This document shows positions 33,508 through 41,432 of a stretch of 64,000 nt of DNA, piece by piece. Below the pieces are notes generated by a model. The model saw only the letters and a program-made list of their open reading frames with translations. It did no database searches and had not been told where the DNA came from. Each line of letters starts with the position of its first letter. Within the stretch, counting starts at the first letter, position 1. The DNA is from Anaerostipes caccae L1-92 (GTDB taxonomy: Bacteria; Bacillota; Clostridia; Lachnospirales; Lachnospiraceae). Both the position numbers and the translations under genes were made by a program. The DNA is taken from contig NZ_AP023027.1 in the NCBI RefSeq assembly GCF_014467075.1, positions 2,359,501 through 2,423,500 of the forward strand, written 5' to 3'.

Positions 33508-33536
33508 TTGCTATTTTCTAATAAAATGCATATAAT
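33508..33536 (+). promoter_or_regulatory. promoter of the AT-rich two-gene operon
   Basis: TTGCTA (33508-33513), 17 bases, TATAAT (33531-33536). The ribosome binding site AAAGGAGGG lies shortly before ATG at 33587. Confidence 0.65.
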
Positions 33537-33586
33537 ATAACAAAAGAAAAAACTGTATTATTAGTCTCGTTAAAGGAGGGCCCGCT

Positions 33587-33961
33587 ATGAAAAAAATTTC
33601 TTTGTATATTACCCCAATTATTTCTTATATCCTAGCATATTTTATAACAAATCTTGAGGAACAAATTCCTCTATATTCAGGTTCTATTCTAAAGATTTAT
33701 ATTTTAAAATATTGTTTCTATGTTTTTCTAGGAATTTTTGTATGCTTTTTTAGCAAAAACTTAATCGTTAATTCATTGAATAAAATCACTGCTCTTTTTA
33801 GTTTAGTAGCCATCCTTATTCCCATTATTTTATGGCTGTATCTTATTAAAAATAATTATGTCGGTAATTTTGATAATTATTTTTTAGTATACTTCATTTA
33901 CTTAGGAGGATACTTGCTTACCGCTATTAACTTTTTCTTAAAGAAAGGAGATACTTTATGA
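33587..33961 (+). CDS. hypothetical four-helix membrane protein (paralogue 2)
   Basis: 124 residues, four hydrophobic segments, related over its whole length to the protein at 31881 (NYFLVYFIYLGGYLL versus YYFLVYFLYLGGYAA). The coding sequence is markedly AT-rich, roughly 30% GC by eye, against about 45% for the paralogue. That points to separate acquisition rather than a recent tandem duplication. It overlaps the next gene, a secreted protein, by 4 bases (ATGA), so the two are translated together. A role as partner, processing or immunity protein for the secreted product is possible, but nothing in the sequence decides this. Confidence 0.75.
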   Translation: MKKISLYITPIISYILAYFITNLEEQIPLYSGSILKIYILKYCFYVFLGIFVCFFSKNLIVNSLNKITALFSLVAILIPIILWLYLIKNNYVGNFDNYFLVYFIYLGGYLLTAINFFLKKGDTL

Positions 33962-34176
33962 AAAAATTCTTTATTTATATAACTACTTTTCTTTTTGTAA
34001 TTACTCAATCTTCAGTTATATATGCAGATAGTAAACCTGCAGATAATACAGAGGTTTCTAGTATTTTAGAAAAAGAAAATCTCTCTGAACAAGACAATAA
34101 GACCTTATATAAATACGGTCTTGAACATGGAACAGAAAAAAAAACAAGTTATGCAAATAGAAAATGGAAATACTAA
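33958..34176 (+). CDS. secreted protein, N-terminal part, frame broken at an A9 run
   Basis: 72 codons as it stands. Residues 1-23 are a classical signal peptide (MKKFFIYITTFLFVITQSSVIYA, cleavage before DS). After residue 62 the frame runs through nine A (34136-34144) and stops soon after. Reading eight A instead joins it directly to the frame that continues to 34666, giving HGTEKKQVMQIENGNTKYF and a secreted protein of about 235 residues. The break may be a real mutation, a phase-variable tract, a polymerase or ribosome slippage site, or a sequencing error. It is translationally coupled to the membrane protein gene at 33587. Confidence 0.7.
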   Translation: MKKFFIYITTFLFVITQSSVIYADSKPADNTEVSSILEKENLSEQDNKTLYKYGLEHGTEKKTSYANRKWKY

Positions 34177-34666
34177 ATACTTTCTTAAAACTTATGAAAT
34201 TGAGGATAAAGAGCATAACTCAAAAATACTCACAGCTTCTACCGACGATATTTCTCAATTAAGAGAGCAAGCTTCTTTACTTGATTTATTCCAAAATAAT
34301 GTCTTTGCCGGTGACTACGGTGATGGAAAATGGGACAAAACCGACAGCGTTTACTTTACACTACGAATATATTTCACGACAAAAAGTACAACTGCAAGAT
34401 TAGACCGAATTGTAGGAAAAGTAAAAAAACAAGTTCAACCCGGTGTAAGTGTTAAAACTAAAATTGTATTCTTCCGCACTTTGAATCCAGCAGCAGGGGT
34501 AAATCAGCAAAAAAACAAATATCCCGCTTTAGGATTTGATTATAAAACTGGTTTTAAGAAATATGCTCCTAAACATAGTTCCTCTTTTATCGGAGGGACA
34601 TGGCAAACTACATTAAAACGTGGAAGTAGCTGGACATGCTCTTTCCCTCTTTATTTATATAAATAG
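34121..34666 (+). CDS. secreted protein, C-terminal part of the same gene
   Basis: Continuation of the secreted protein in the +1 frame. The in-frame ATG at 34121 has no ribosome binding site, so this part is probably made only by slippage or from a variant with one A fewer. It has about 170 residues beyond the joint, with aromatic and Lys-rich beta-like segments (YFTLRIYFTTKS, TKIVFFRTLNP, GFKKYAP) and the end GGTWQTTLKRGSSWTCSFPLYLYK. It has one cysteine. I do not recognise the family; the GGTW motif alone recalls lactococcin 972 but the rest does not fit. Confidence 0.6.
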   Translation: MNMEQKKKQVMQIENGNTKYFLKTYEIEDKEHNSKILTASTDDISQLREQASLLDLFQNNVFAGDYGDGKWDKTDSVYFTLRIYFTTKSTTARLDRIVGKVKKQVQPGVSVKTKIVFFRTLNPAAGVNQQKNKYPALGFDYKTGFKKYAPKHSSSFIGGTWQTTLKRGSSWTCSFPLYLYK

Positions 34667-34712
34667 CAATATGATCTTTAATATAATAGGGATGCTACAA
34701 ATATAGTTTATA

Positions 34713-34752
34713 TGGGGATCATAAATAAAACCGACATACTTATGATCCCCTC
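34713..34752. terminator. terminator of the AT-rich operon
   Basis: Perfect 10-bp stem GGGGATCATA/TATGATCCCC with a 17-base loop, followed on the plus strand by TCATTTTTATA. It lies about 45 bases past the secreted-protein stop codon and 24 bases before the convergent dehydrogenase gene. Confidence 0.8.
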
Positions 34753-34775
34753 ATTTTTATACATGAATTTTGTTC

Positions 34776-35591
34776 TTATCCTCTGGTCTTTCCGCCGGCT
34801 ACATTGATGGTCACACCATGTACATAGGAAGATCTCTGGCTTGCCAGATATACACACATATCTGCCACTTCTGAAAGTTTTCCGGATCTTCCAAGCGGTG
34901 TTGTTGATGTCTTACTATAGCCCGCTCTTAAGTCATCCACTGTGATTCCTCTTGTATATGCCAGCGCTGATTCATACGCTAACGTTCTTAATCCTGTCGC
35001 TTCCATGATTCCAGGTGCCACGCCTACCACACGCACTCCCTGTTTTCCTAATTCTTTTGCCCAGCTTCTCGTCAAGGAGTTGACTGCGTTCTTTGTCGCT
35101 GCGTACACGCTCTGTCCCTCAGATCCTTCCAGTCCACTCTCAGAAGACATGTTGATGATGACTCCTTCTCCTTTTTCCACAAGGATTCTGCCCACTGTCT
35201 GTGCACAGAAGAACACTCCCTTTAAGTTGACGCTGCACACTTTATCCCAGACTGCTTCGTCCAGTTCGTACTGTCCTTTCGGCTCTTTCGGGTCCACCAG
35301 GAGTCTCGGGATATTGATCCCTGCGTTGTTCACCAGTACATCTACGGTTCCGAATGTGTCCACCACTTCTTTTACCATGGCATCCACATCTTCTGCACTG
35401 GTTACGTCCGTTTTCACGTAATGAAACTTACCGGCAGCAGTGTCAAACTCCGGCGCTTCCGGCGCCATGTCAGAAACAACTACATTGCACCCGACATTTA
35501 AAAATTCCTGGGCGACTGCTTTCCCGATTCCGGATGCCCCGCCGGTTACGATGACTGTCTTGCCTTCAAGGCCCAACCATGATTCGTTCAT
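34776..35591 (-). CDS. short-chain dehydrogenase, probable sorbitol-6-phosphate 2-dehydrogenase
   Basis: 271-residue classical SDR. The cofactor motif is TGGASGIG near residues 16-23, NNAG follows, and the catalytic residues are Ser (NMSSESG) and YAATK. The sequence resembles SorD/sorbitol-6-phosphate dehydrogenases, which convert D-sorbitol-6-phosphate to fructose-6-phosphate with NAD. It is the last gene of the sorbose-type operon: EIIA, EIIB, EIIC, EIID, SorE-like reductase, RpiR regulator, SDR. The start is ATG at 35591 with GGAGG upstream. Decayed copies of its 3' end occur at 31683 and 33046. Confidence 0.88.
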   Translation of the reverse strand: MNESWLGLEGKTVIVTGGASGIGKAVAQEFLNVGCNVVVSDMAPEAPEFDTAAGKFHYVKTDVTSAEDVDAMVKEVVDTFGTVDVLVNNAGINIPRLLVDPKEPKGQYELDEAVWDKVCSVNLKGVFFCAQTVGRILVEKGEGVIINMSSESGLEGSEGQSVYAATKNAVNSLTRSWAKELGKQGVRVVGVAPGIMEATGLRTLAYESALAYTRGITVDDLRAGYSKTSTTPLGRSGKLSEVADMCVYLASQRSSYVHGVTINVAGGKTRG

Positions 35592-35734
35592 AAAAAATCC
35601 TCCAATTAAATGCTTGTTTTTCATACTACACTCTGTTTGATCTGATGCGGTAAAAATACATCTATATGAAAAAAGTTTTTTATCACCCATTGGAGGAGGG
35701 ATATTAAAATGAAACGAAAACTGTGATAAAAAAC

Positions 35735-36583
35735 TTAAATCTTATCTTCCGCCACTGACTGTTCATGTTCAGTCAAGTTTTTGAAAGAATCCCACTTTGT
35801 TGAAAACAGCAGCAGGAAAAGGCTGTCGATCACTGCCATGGCAGCCATCCTTGTAAAACTGACCTGATCGTGGAAAACCTGCTCCCTTGTTGCGGTCACC
35901 AGCGTATAGTCACTTGCCTCCGCAAGGGGTGACTTGGCCTGGTTCGTGATAGCAACTACTTTCACTCCGTTTTCCTTGGCAATGTTGGCCATATTAAGCA
36001 GATGTCTGGAAGCTCCGGAGGCGGAAACGGCGATCATGACATCACCCTTTCTCATGGTCCTCGCATAGGCTTCCTGGGTTTCCCAGATGGTAGAGCCGAC
36101 TGCCGGGATTCCGAGCTGATTGAACTTATAAGATCCGTCCAGTGCGATCGGAATCGTGTTCCCCATGGCAGTAAACTCTACTACCTTGGCATTCAGGATC
36201 AGGTCTATGATCTCCCTGAGCATCTTTCCGTCGATGCTGCTCAGAGTCTCTTTCAGTTCCTCCATCTTGCTGGCCATAATATTCATCAGTGACTGTTCGA
36301 TATTGTCGATACTGATCTCATTAGAAAACTCATGGTCATCCTGTTCCCGCATTTCCTTCGCCATCTTGATCTTCAGATGGTGATAGCCGTTGCACCCGAT
36401 TTTCTTACAGAACCGGACGATCGTAGCCTGGCTGGCCTCACATGCCGCAGCCAGCTCAGAAACTGACATCTCGATTGCCTTTTCCTGATGATTCATCAGA
36501 TAATCCGCAACCTTCTTTTCGGCATCAAACAAACTGTCATATGCAGAAAATATCTGATTCCTTACCGTTGCTTCCTTTGCCAT
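35735..36583 (-). CDS. MurR/RpiR family transcriptional regulator
   Basis: 282 residues. N-terminal RpiR helix-turn-helix (about 1-77; VSELAAACEASQATIVRFCKKIGCNGYHHLKI) and a SIS sugar-phosphate-binding domain (about 125-255; FTAMGNTIPIALDGSYKFNQLG, MIAVSASG, VAITNQAKSPLAEASD). It sits inside the sorbose-type operon, between the reductase and dehydrogenase genes, and so probably controls it in response to a sugar phosphate. Known sorbose operons use a SorC-family regulator instead; this is a different solution. Confidence 0.92.
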   Translation of the reverse strand: MAKEATVRNQIFSAYDSLFDAEKKVADYLMNHQEKAIEMSVSELAAACEASQATIVRFCKKIGCNGYHHLKIKMAKEMREQDDHEFSNEISIDNIEQSLMNIMASKMEELKETLSSIDGKMLREIIDLILNAKVVEFTAMGNTIPIALDGSYKFNQLGIPAVGSTIWETQEAYARTMRKGDVMIAVSASGASRHLLNMANIAKENGVKVVAITNQAKSPLAEASDYTLVTATREQVFHDQVSFTRMAAMAVIDSLFLLLFSTKWDSFKNLTEHEQSVAEDKI

Positions 36584-36596
36584 AAAACTCTCCCTT

Positions 36597-37859
36597 TCAA
36601 ATCTCTGGAGCGTTTTCTAAAAAGTATGCTTCTGCTTCTGCGCTCCATAAGTGACCATGTTTTTCAAGAATCGGACCGAGTCCTTCTTTTAATTTATTGT
36701 CACTTATTTCGCTGAGCTTGTCAACTTCGGTCAGCGGAAACTTCCTGTGCGTATAGACGACTTTTTTCCCTCCCCCAAGGTTCGGAAGCTGCTTCGTTGT
36801 CTCAGCCACCTGGTCGAGTCCAAGCACATGGGTTGCGATCTTTGCCACATTCACAATCTTATGTTCGATCAGCTCGATCGACTGCTTCATATCATCCGTA
36901 TTCCCTCCGCTTGTACCGATGAAATGTGTGGAATTATAATGTACATTGTAAAAATTCACAGGAGCCGTAAACCCGGTGTCGGCAGGTCCTGAGAAGAAGT
37001 TCAGGCATCCGTCGAAGGCCAGAAGCTTCTCTCCCTGGGTTACCATCTGCTCATTCGGCGCAAACACAAAGACATCATCAAATCCCCGTCCGTCTTCTGT
37101 TAATTCCCGCAGAGGGCCGCTGAAGTCTTCCATCTGTCCCGTATTGACGTAGACAAGTTTGATTCCCTGTTTTTCTGCCTCTTCTTCTGTATACAGCTTC
37201 CTCGCAAGATCCAGTTTAGATTCTGTTCTGCCGGTAACCGCCAGCAGTTTTGGTCTCTTCGGGCCGTGCAGCGCAAAGTCAATAGCCAGGAATCCCATGG
37301 GACCGGTAGCCCCTAAGATCGCCATATTTCCATTTTCTTTGACTCCCATGACATGTTCATAGCTGTACATCTTCTTGTGATGGTACTGTGCGTTAAATGC
37401 TCCGACCACACAGGACAGCGGTTCCACCAGGGAGCCTTCAAAGAAGGACTCCCCGTTGTATTTCAAAAGAGAACCGTTTTCCATGATCTGATTCATCAGC
37501 ACGATCTTTGTGGCGTCTCCCCCTGCATAAGGATAGGAATACCCCGGAGCAAAACCATTTTTCGTCCCGATGTTCGGCTGGATGACAAACTTGTCACCCG
37601 CCTGAAACTGACCTTTCCATTTTTCACCTACCGAAAGGATCACTCCGCAGAATTCATGCCCCAGGATGATCGGATTTTCATTGATGTCTTCCGGCACCTT
37701 TTTATGTTTTTCACCCTGTATCGCCGCCTTATAGCTGGACATGCAAAGGCTGTCTGTCACGACCTCAGCAAGAATCTCATCCTCTTTGATCGGAGGAAGT
37801 TCAAATTCTTCCAGTCTTATATCTTCCTGTCCGTACAGTCTTACTGCTTTTGTCTTCAT
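36597..37859 (-). CDS. sorE: L-sorbose-1-phosphate reductase-like dehydrogenase
   Basis: 420-residue medium-chain zinc-type dehydrogenase resembling SorE, which reduces L-sorbose-1-phosphate to D-sorbitol-6-phosphate. The zinc-site region has SLCMSSYKAA and NENPIILGHEFCG. The Rossmann core shows AILGATGPMGFLAIDFAL. It is longer than most alcohol dehydrogenases, as SorE is. It lies between the PTS permease genes and the RpiR gene. With the SDR it completes the route L-sorbose-1-P to sorbitol-6-P to fructose-6-P. Confidence 0.88.
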   Translation of the reverse strand: MKTKAVRLYGQEDIRLEEFELPPIKEDEILAEVVTDSLCMSSYKAAIQGEKHKKVPEDINENPIILGHEFCGVILSVGEKWKGQFQAGDKFVIQPNIGTKNGFAPGYSYPYAGGDATKIVLMNQIMENGSLLKYNGESFFEGSLVEPLSCVVGAFNAQYHHKKMYSYEHVMGVKENGNMAILGATGPMGFLAIDFALHGPKRPKLLAVTGRTESKLDLARKLYTEEEAEKQGIKLVYVNTGQMEDFSGPLRELTEDGRGFDDVFVFAPNEQMVTQGEKLLAFDGCLNFFSGPADTGFTAPVNFYNVHYNSTHFIGTSGGNTDDMKQSIELIEHKIVNVAKIATHVLGLDQVAETTKQLPNLGGGKKVVYTHRKFPLTEVDKLSEISDNKLKEGLGPILEKHGHLWSAEAEAYFLENAPEI

Positions 37860-37882
37860 TCTTCACTCCTCCCAGAGAATCT

Positions 37883-38725
37883 CTATGCTCCTAAAATTCC
37901 TAATCCGTAACCGATGATGCCGACTGCAAATAAGATAAAGATGATCAGGATCGGACTGATATTCTTCTTTAACAGGCGGCAGACAACTAAGGTCAAAACA
38001 AGTCCCAGCAGCCCCGGCATAAGCTGGTCTAAAATGTTCTGCACGGTTGTGACTGTTGTCTTTCCGTTTGCGGTAACCTTAGATACAACAAGCGGAACGT
38101 TGATGGTCGTCCACTTTGAAACCAAAGCGCCCATGACGAACAGTCCTAAGATAGAAGCACACTCTGTAACTTTCTGAAGCATGTTTCCTGCCAGATTCTT
38201 TACAAGATCCAGTCCCTTTTTGTAACCAAACTCCAAGCCAAAGTATAATGCGGCCAGACGGACTGCGTTAAAAAGTACAAAGAATAATAACGGTCCTAAA
38301 ATGTTTCCTGTCAATGCCATGGATGCACCGATTGCTGCCGTGATCGGACGAAGGGTTCCCCAGAAGATCGGATCACCGACTCCGCACAGAGGTCCCATCA
38401 GACCGATTTTGATGCTTCCAATAGTTCCCTCATCGATGTCCGCACCGTTTGCCTTTGTTTCCTCCAACGCTGCTGTCACACCAAGTACCGGTCCGACACA
38501 GGCCGGAGTTACATTAAAGAAGGTCATATGGCGCTTTAACGCTTCTGACTGTTCCTTTTTTGTGTGATAAAGTCTCTTGATGGCCGGCACCATGTCGAAT
38601 GCAAATCCGAGAGCATGAATACGCTCAAAGTTAAAAGATGCCTGCTGGAAGTTGCTCCTTAAAAACATACTGACACGGTCTTTTTTTGTTAAAGTATTTT
38701 CTGTGTTTTTGATTTCTTCACTCAT
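37883..38725 (-). CDS. PTS mannose/fructose/sorbose family EIID subunit
   Basis: 280 residues. EIID is found only in the mannose-type PTS and works with EIIC in the membrane. Typical family sequence: FLRSNFQQASFNFERIHALGFAFDMVPAIKRLY, then FFNVTPACVGPVLGVTAALEE and IKIGLMGPLCGVGDPIFWGTLRP. The C-terminal part has several membrane segments. The ribosome binding site is GGGAGG. It is the fourth gene of the operon. Confidence 0.95.
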   Translation of the reverse strand: MSEEIKNTENTLTKKDRVSMFLRSNFQQASFNFERIHALGFAFDMVPAIKRLYHTKKEQSEALKRHMTFFNVTPACVGPVLGVTAALEETKANGADIDEGTIGSIKIGLMGPLCGVGDPIFWGTLRPITAAIGASMALTGNILGPLLFFVLFNAVRLAALYFGLEFGYKKGLDLVKNLAGNMLQKVTECASILGLFVMGALVSKWTTINVPLVVSKVTANGKTTVTTVQNILDQLMPGLLGLVLTLVVCRLLKKNISPILIIFILFAVGIIGYGLGILGA

Positions 38726-38745
38726 ATCTTGTTTCCTCCCTTTTC

Positions 38746-39576
38746 CTAATCTAATTCATCGTCTAAGTCGTCATCTAAATCCGCATCCATGGATGCCCCT
38801 CCTGCCGGAGCAGCCGCTGCCGGAACAGCTTTCGGCATATTAAATTTTGGATTTAACTGTATGTAAATAAGTCCGAATACGATACCCATGATACCAAACG
38901 CAACTAAGTTGAAGTCTGTGAATGCGGCAATGACGAATCCGAGGAAGAAAAATGGCATAAGATATTTTGCTCCCATCATGTTCAGCACCATTGCATAACC
39001 AACAACTACGATAAATCCTCCGGCTACGGAAAGCCCTGTTGTAATCACGTCAGGGATCATGTTCAGCATACTCTGAACCCCTGTCGGACTGACAACCATA
39101 GACACTAAAAGACATGGAATAGCAACACGAAGTGCCTGAACTGCCAGAGCGGTGATATGGCAGATGTCAATCATCTTAAAGTTTGCATCCTCCGCATATT
39201 TATCTGCCGCATGCTGGAAAAAGATTGTGACAGTTCTTGCCAGCACGGTCAGCACCTGTCCTGCAACTGCAACCGGAAGTGCGATGGCGATTCCTGCGGA
39301 TACAGACTGATTTCCTACGATAACGAGAATGGTAGAAATAACACTGGCAAGTGCGGAGTCCGGAGACTGTGCCGCTCCGATGTTCATCCATCCGAGGGCG
39401 ATCATCTCAAGAGTACCCCCAAGCATAACTCCGGTCTTTACATCACCGAGAATGATTCCCACCAGTGTACATGCGATCAGCGGTCTGTGTGTCTGAAAAG
39501 AATCCAGCACACTTCCCATTCCTACGATACAAGATACGATAAACAGCAATACAATTTGAATTCCTGATAATCCCAT
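38746..39576 (-). CDS. PTS mannose/fructose/sorbose family EIIC subunit
   Basis: 276-residue membrane channel subunit with about seven or eight hydrophobic segments, including GGTLEMIALGWMNIGAAQSPDSALASVIST, a hallmark of ManY/SorA. The last 25 residues form an unusual hydrophilic tail, PAAAAPAGGASMDADLDDDLDD and beyond, ending in Asp/Glu/Leu repeats. Most EIIC proteins lack such a tail. It may be cytoplasmic and contact EIIB or EIID. Third gene of the operon. Confidence 0.93.
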   Translation of the reverse strand: MGLSGIQIVLLFIVSCIVGMGSVLDSFQTHRPLIACTLVGIILGDVKTGVMLGGTLEMIALGWMNIGAAQSPDSALASVISTILVIVGNQSVSAGIAIALPVAVAGQVLTVLARTVTIFFQHAADKYAEDANFKMIDICHITALAVQALRVAIPCLLVSMVVSPTGVQSMLNMIPDVITTGLSVAGGFIVVVGYAMVLNMMGAKYLMPFFFLGFVIAAFTDFNLVAFGIMGIVFGLIYIQLNPKFNMPKAVPAAAAPAGGASMDADLDDDLDDELD

Positions 39577-39603
39577 AATAGTTCCTCCCTTTTCTTTCCT
39601 CTA

Positions 39604-40077
39604 TCAGATTTTTGTCATTAAGTCGATTTTATTGTCTGTGGCTACCGGACGGATTTCCAGCTCTACGCCTCTCTCATGCATTTTGCGGAAAGCATCCTTA
39701 TCGCTTTCATCCACAGACACAGCTTTTGTAATTTGTTCTTTTCCTGTTTTGAAAGCCATTCCTCCGATGTTGACACTTGTGATCGGCACACCGCCTTCGA
39801 TCATTCTTAATACATCCTGCGGACATGTAAATAATAAAAACACAGTATCATTTTCATATTTAGGATTGTTGTAAACACGAATTGCTTTGGCGATATCGAC
39901 AACGCTGACTTTGATTCCCGGAGGCCCCACCTGTAAAAGCAGTGTCTTTCTGATATCGTCCTTTGCCACCTCGTCACTGCACACGATGATTCTTTCCGCA
40001 TTCGCCTCTTTTGCCCAGACAGTTGCTACCTGTCCGTGAATCAGTCTGTCATCGATCCTGCATAAATTGATTTTCAT
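39604..40077 (-). CDS. PTS mannose/fructose/sorbose family EIIB subunit
   Basis: 157-residue cytoplasmic phosphocarrier. His14 in IDDRLIHGQVATVW is the phosphorylated residue of mannose-type EIIB. It accepts phosphate from EIIA (next gene upstream) and donates it to the incoming sugar. Its start codon overlaps the end of the EIIA gene, so the two are coupled. A separate EIIB, rather than a fused EIIAB, is the arrangement seen in sorbose and N-acetylgalactosamine systems. Confidence 0.95.
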   Translation of the reverse strand: MKINLCRIDDRLIHGQVATVWAKEANAERIIVCSDEVAKDDIRKTLLLQVGPPGIKVSVVDIAKAIRVYNNPKYENDTVFLLFTCPQDVLRMIEGGVPITSVNIGGMAFKTGKEQITKAVSVDESDKDAFRKMHERGVELEIRPVATDNKIDLMTKI

Positions 40078-40499
40078 TATAATTCATCCTCCTCTTCTTT
40101 TTCGTTCTGCCGGTTTAATAAGTTTCTGCATGATTTTATGTAGGTGTCTTTTCCAAGCTTGTCATACACTTCCCATGGACGAATCTCTTCATATGTCTCT
40201 CTGATGCCAACCACATCAAGGAGCATCGGAAGGCTCAGTCCGGAAATCACATCTGTGTTTTCAGTCTGTGCTGCGATCTGAAATGCCGCATTATAGGGGC
40301 TTCCTCCGAACAAATCCACCAAAAACAGTACATCTTCTCCCTCTGTCATACAGTTCTGGTACTTTTGTTTCAGATCGTCGGCATTTTCGCCAGGAACAAA
40401 AGTAACGGCCTCCGCATTTTCAATTCCGCCGAAAACCATATTGGCTGAATTGACCACTTCCTGTGCCATCTGCCCGTGGGCAGCGATGATCAGTTTCAT
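40077..40499 (-). CDS. PTS mannose/fructose/sorbose family EIIA subunit
   Basis: 140-residue cytoplasmic subunit, first gene of the operon. His8 in IIAAHGQMAQ is the phosphoacceptor from HPr. The domain LFLVDLFGGSPYNAA is typical of mannose-type EIIA. The ribosome binding site AAAGGAGG precedes the ATG. Transcription should start in the AT-rich region 40541-40629. Confidence 0.95.
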   Translation of the reverse strand: MKLIIAAHGQMAQEVVNSANMVFGGIENAEAVTFVPGENADDLKQKYQNCMTEGEDVLFLVDLFGGSPYNAAFQIAAQTENTDVISGLSLPMLLDVVGIRETYEEIRPWEVYDKLGKDTYIKSCRNLLNRQNEKEEEDEL

Positions 40500-40540
40500 A
40501 CATATCCTCCTTTAGAGTAACTTAGTTTTGCTTCATCACT

Positions 40541-40629
40541 TTTTGTGAAACTTTATTTTATGTTTATATTTTAACGATAAAATTTTATTTTGTCAATACT
40601 TTTATTTAAGAAACAAAACTTTATTTCAC
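40541..40629 (-). promoter_or_regulatory. promoter/operator region of the sorbose-type operon
   Basis: Very AT-rich. GTGAAACTTTATTTT at 40545-40559 and, inverted, GTGAAATAAAG (minus strand of 40619-40629) flank two more TTTTATTT blocks near 40583 and 40600. The GTGAAA half-sites facing inward are the likely RpiR operator; no match to a catabolite-responsive element is obvious. Confidence 0.4.
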
Positions 40630-40671
40630 ACAAACTTTATCCATGGAATTTGTCGTTTTTGCACAAAAAAA

Positions 40672-40691
40672 GAGCTCCGTTTACGGAACTC
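40672..40691 (-). terminator. terminator of the TPR protein gene
   Basis: Minus-strand stem GAGTTCCGT/ACGGAGCTC (one mismatch, 2-base loop), followed by TTTTTTTGTG. It lies 27 bases past the stop codon at 40718. Confidence 0.85.
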
Positions 40692-40717
40692 CATTTTTAC
40701 ACTGCTTTGAAGATCAT

Positions 40718-41374
40718 CTATCTGGTCTCCAGAAATGTAGCCTCTTTTTTCCCTTTTTCATCGTCCGGATAGGCTTTTACATATTCTTTTGCATAACGGT
40801 ATGCTGTTTTAAAGTCAAACTTTGCTTCATAAAGACTGATCCTTGCAAACATCAGATCTTTTTTCTTTGTGGTAAGATTCTGCTTCAGCGCTTCACCGAC
40901 AACAGAAAGCCCTTCATCGTACTTCTCCTGCTTTGCCAGAATACTATACTTGGCATAATAACTCTCTCCTTCTGATGGCAGAGAACGAATCCCTTCACTG
41001 CAGACCTCCAGTGCCTGTTCTTCCTGCCCCAATCCCATGTAACAAAGTGCTTTCCATTCATAAGCCCTGCCCTGCGGCTTTTTCTCTATGATCCGGTCAT
41101 AGATACGGATGGCATCTTTATAACGCTTCAGCCGATAGAGCGATTCCGCCTGGTAAAACATCACATCATTTTTCTGGTTTGTCCACAGGATGGTCTTTTT
41201 ACCTCCTGCTTTTTCAAATGCCTCATACGCTTTCTGGTATTCCCCTTTGGAGAGCATCTCGATTCCGTCATTCGCCGTAAGCTTCTGAGTCACATACTCA
41301 TATCCGAGAAATCCCGCACCGCCGAGAACAATAACCAGGACCGCGATCAGGACTGCTTTTAATTTCTTATCCAT
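40718..41374 (-). CDS. membrane-anchored tetratricopeptide repeat protein
   Basis: 218 residues. One N-terminal helix (about 7-29; AVLIAVLVIVLGGAGFLGYEYV), then four to five TPR-like helical pairs such as GEYQKAYEAFEKAGG, YRLKRYKDAIRIYDRIIEKKPQ and CYMGLGQEEQALEVCSEGI. These repeats mediate protein contacts. Orientation is probably outside the membrane, given the short Lys-rich N-terminus. It is a single-gene unit with its own terminator, and no partner is evident. Confidence 0.8.
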   Translation of the reverse strand: MDKKLKAVLIAVLVIVLGGAGFLGYEYVTQKLTANDGIEMLSKGEYQKAYEAFEKAGGKKTILWTNQKNDVMFYQAESLYRLKRYKDAIRIYDRIIEKKPQGRAYEWKALCYMGLGQEEQALEVCSEGIRSLPSEGESYYAKYSILAKQEKYDEGLSVVGEALKQNLTTKKKDLMFARISLYEAKFDFKTAYRYAKEYVKAYPDDEKGKKEATFLETR

Positions 41375-41432
41375 GTCATATTCTCCTTTTCACTTCAAGT
41401 CATTTAGATTTTAACACAACACGTCCGAAAAT

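Larger units (their letters stand above)
32722..33586. other. 865-base gap with repeats and gene scraps
   Basis: No complete gene. 32941-32960 is a strong hairpin AGTCCGCC-AAAC-GGCGGACT followed by TTTCC, probably a terminator. 32980-33045 repeats the sequence around 31625-31685. 33046-33095 and 33107-33157 are remnants of two other genes in this window. From 33160 the sequence is very AT-rich. Around 33390-33440 ATTTGAC/GTCAAAT and ACTATAAAT/ATTTATAGT form nested inverted repeats upstream of the next promoter. Confidence 0.6.

Noticed and set aside
34121..34666. Lactococcin 972-type bacteriocin
   Set aside because: Only a GGTW motif is shared; the length, the cysteine and the remaining pattern do not fit that family.
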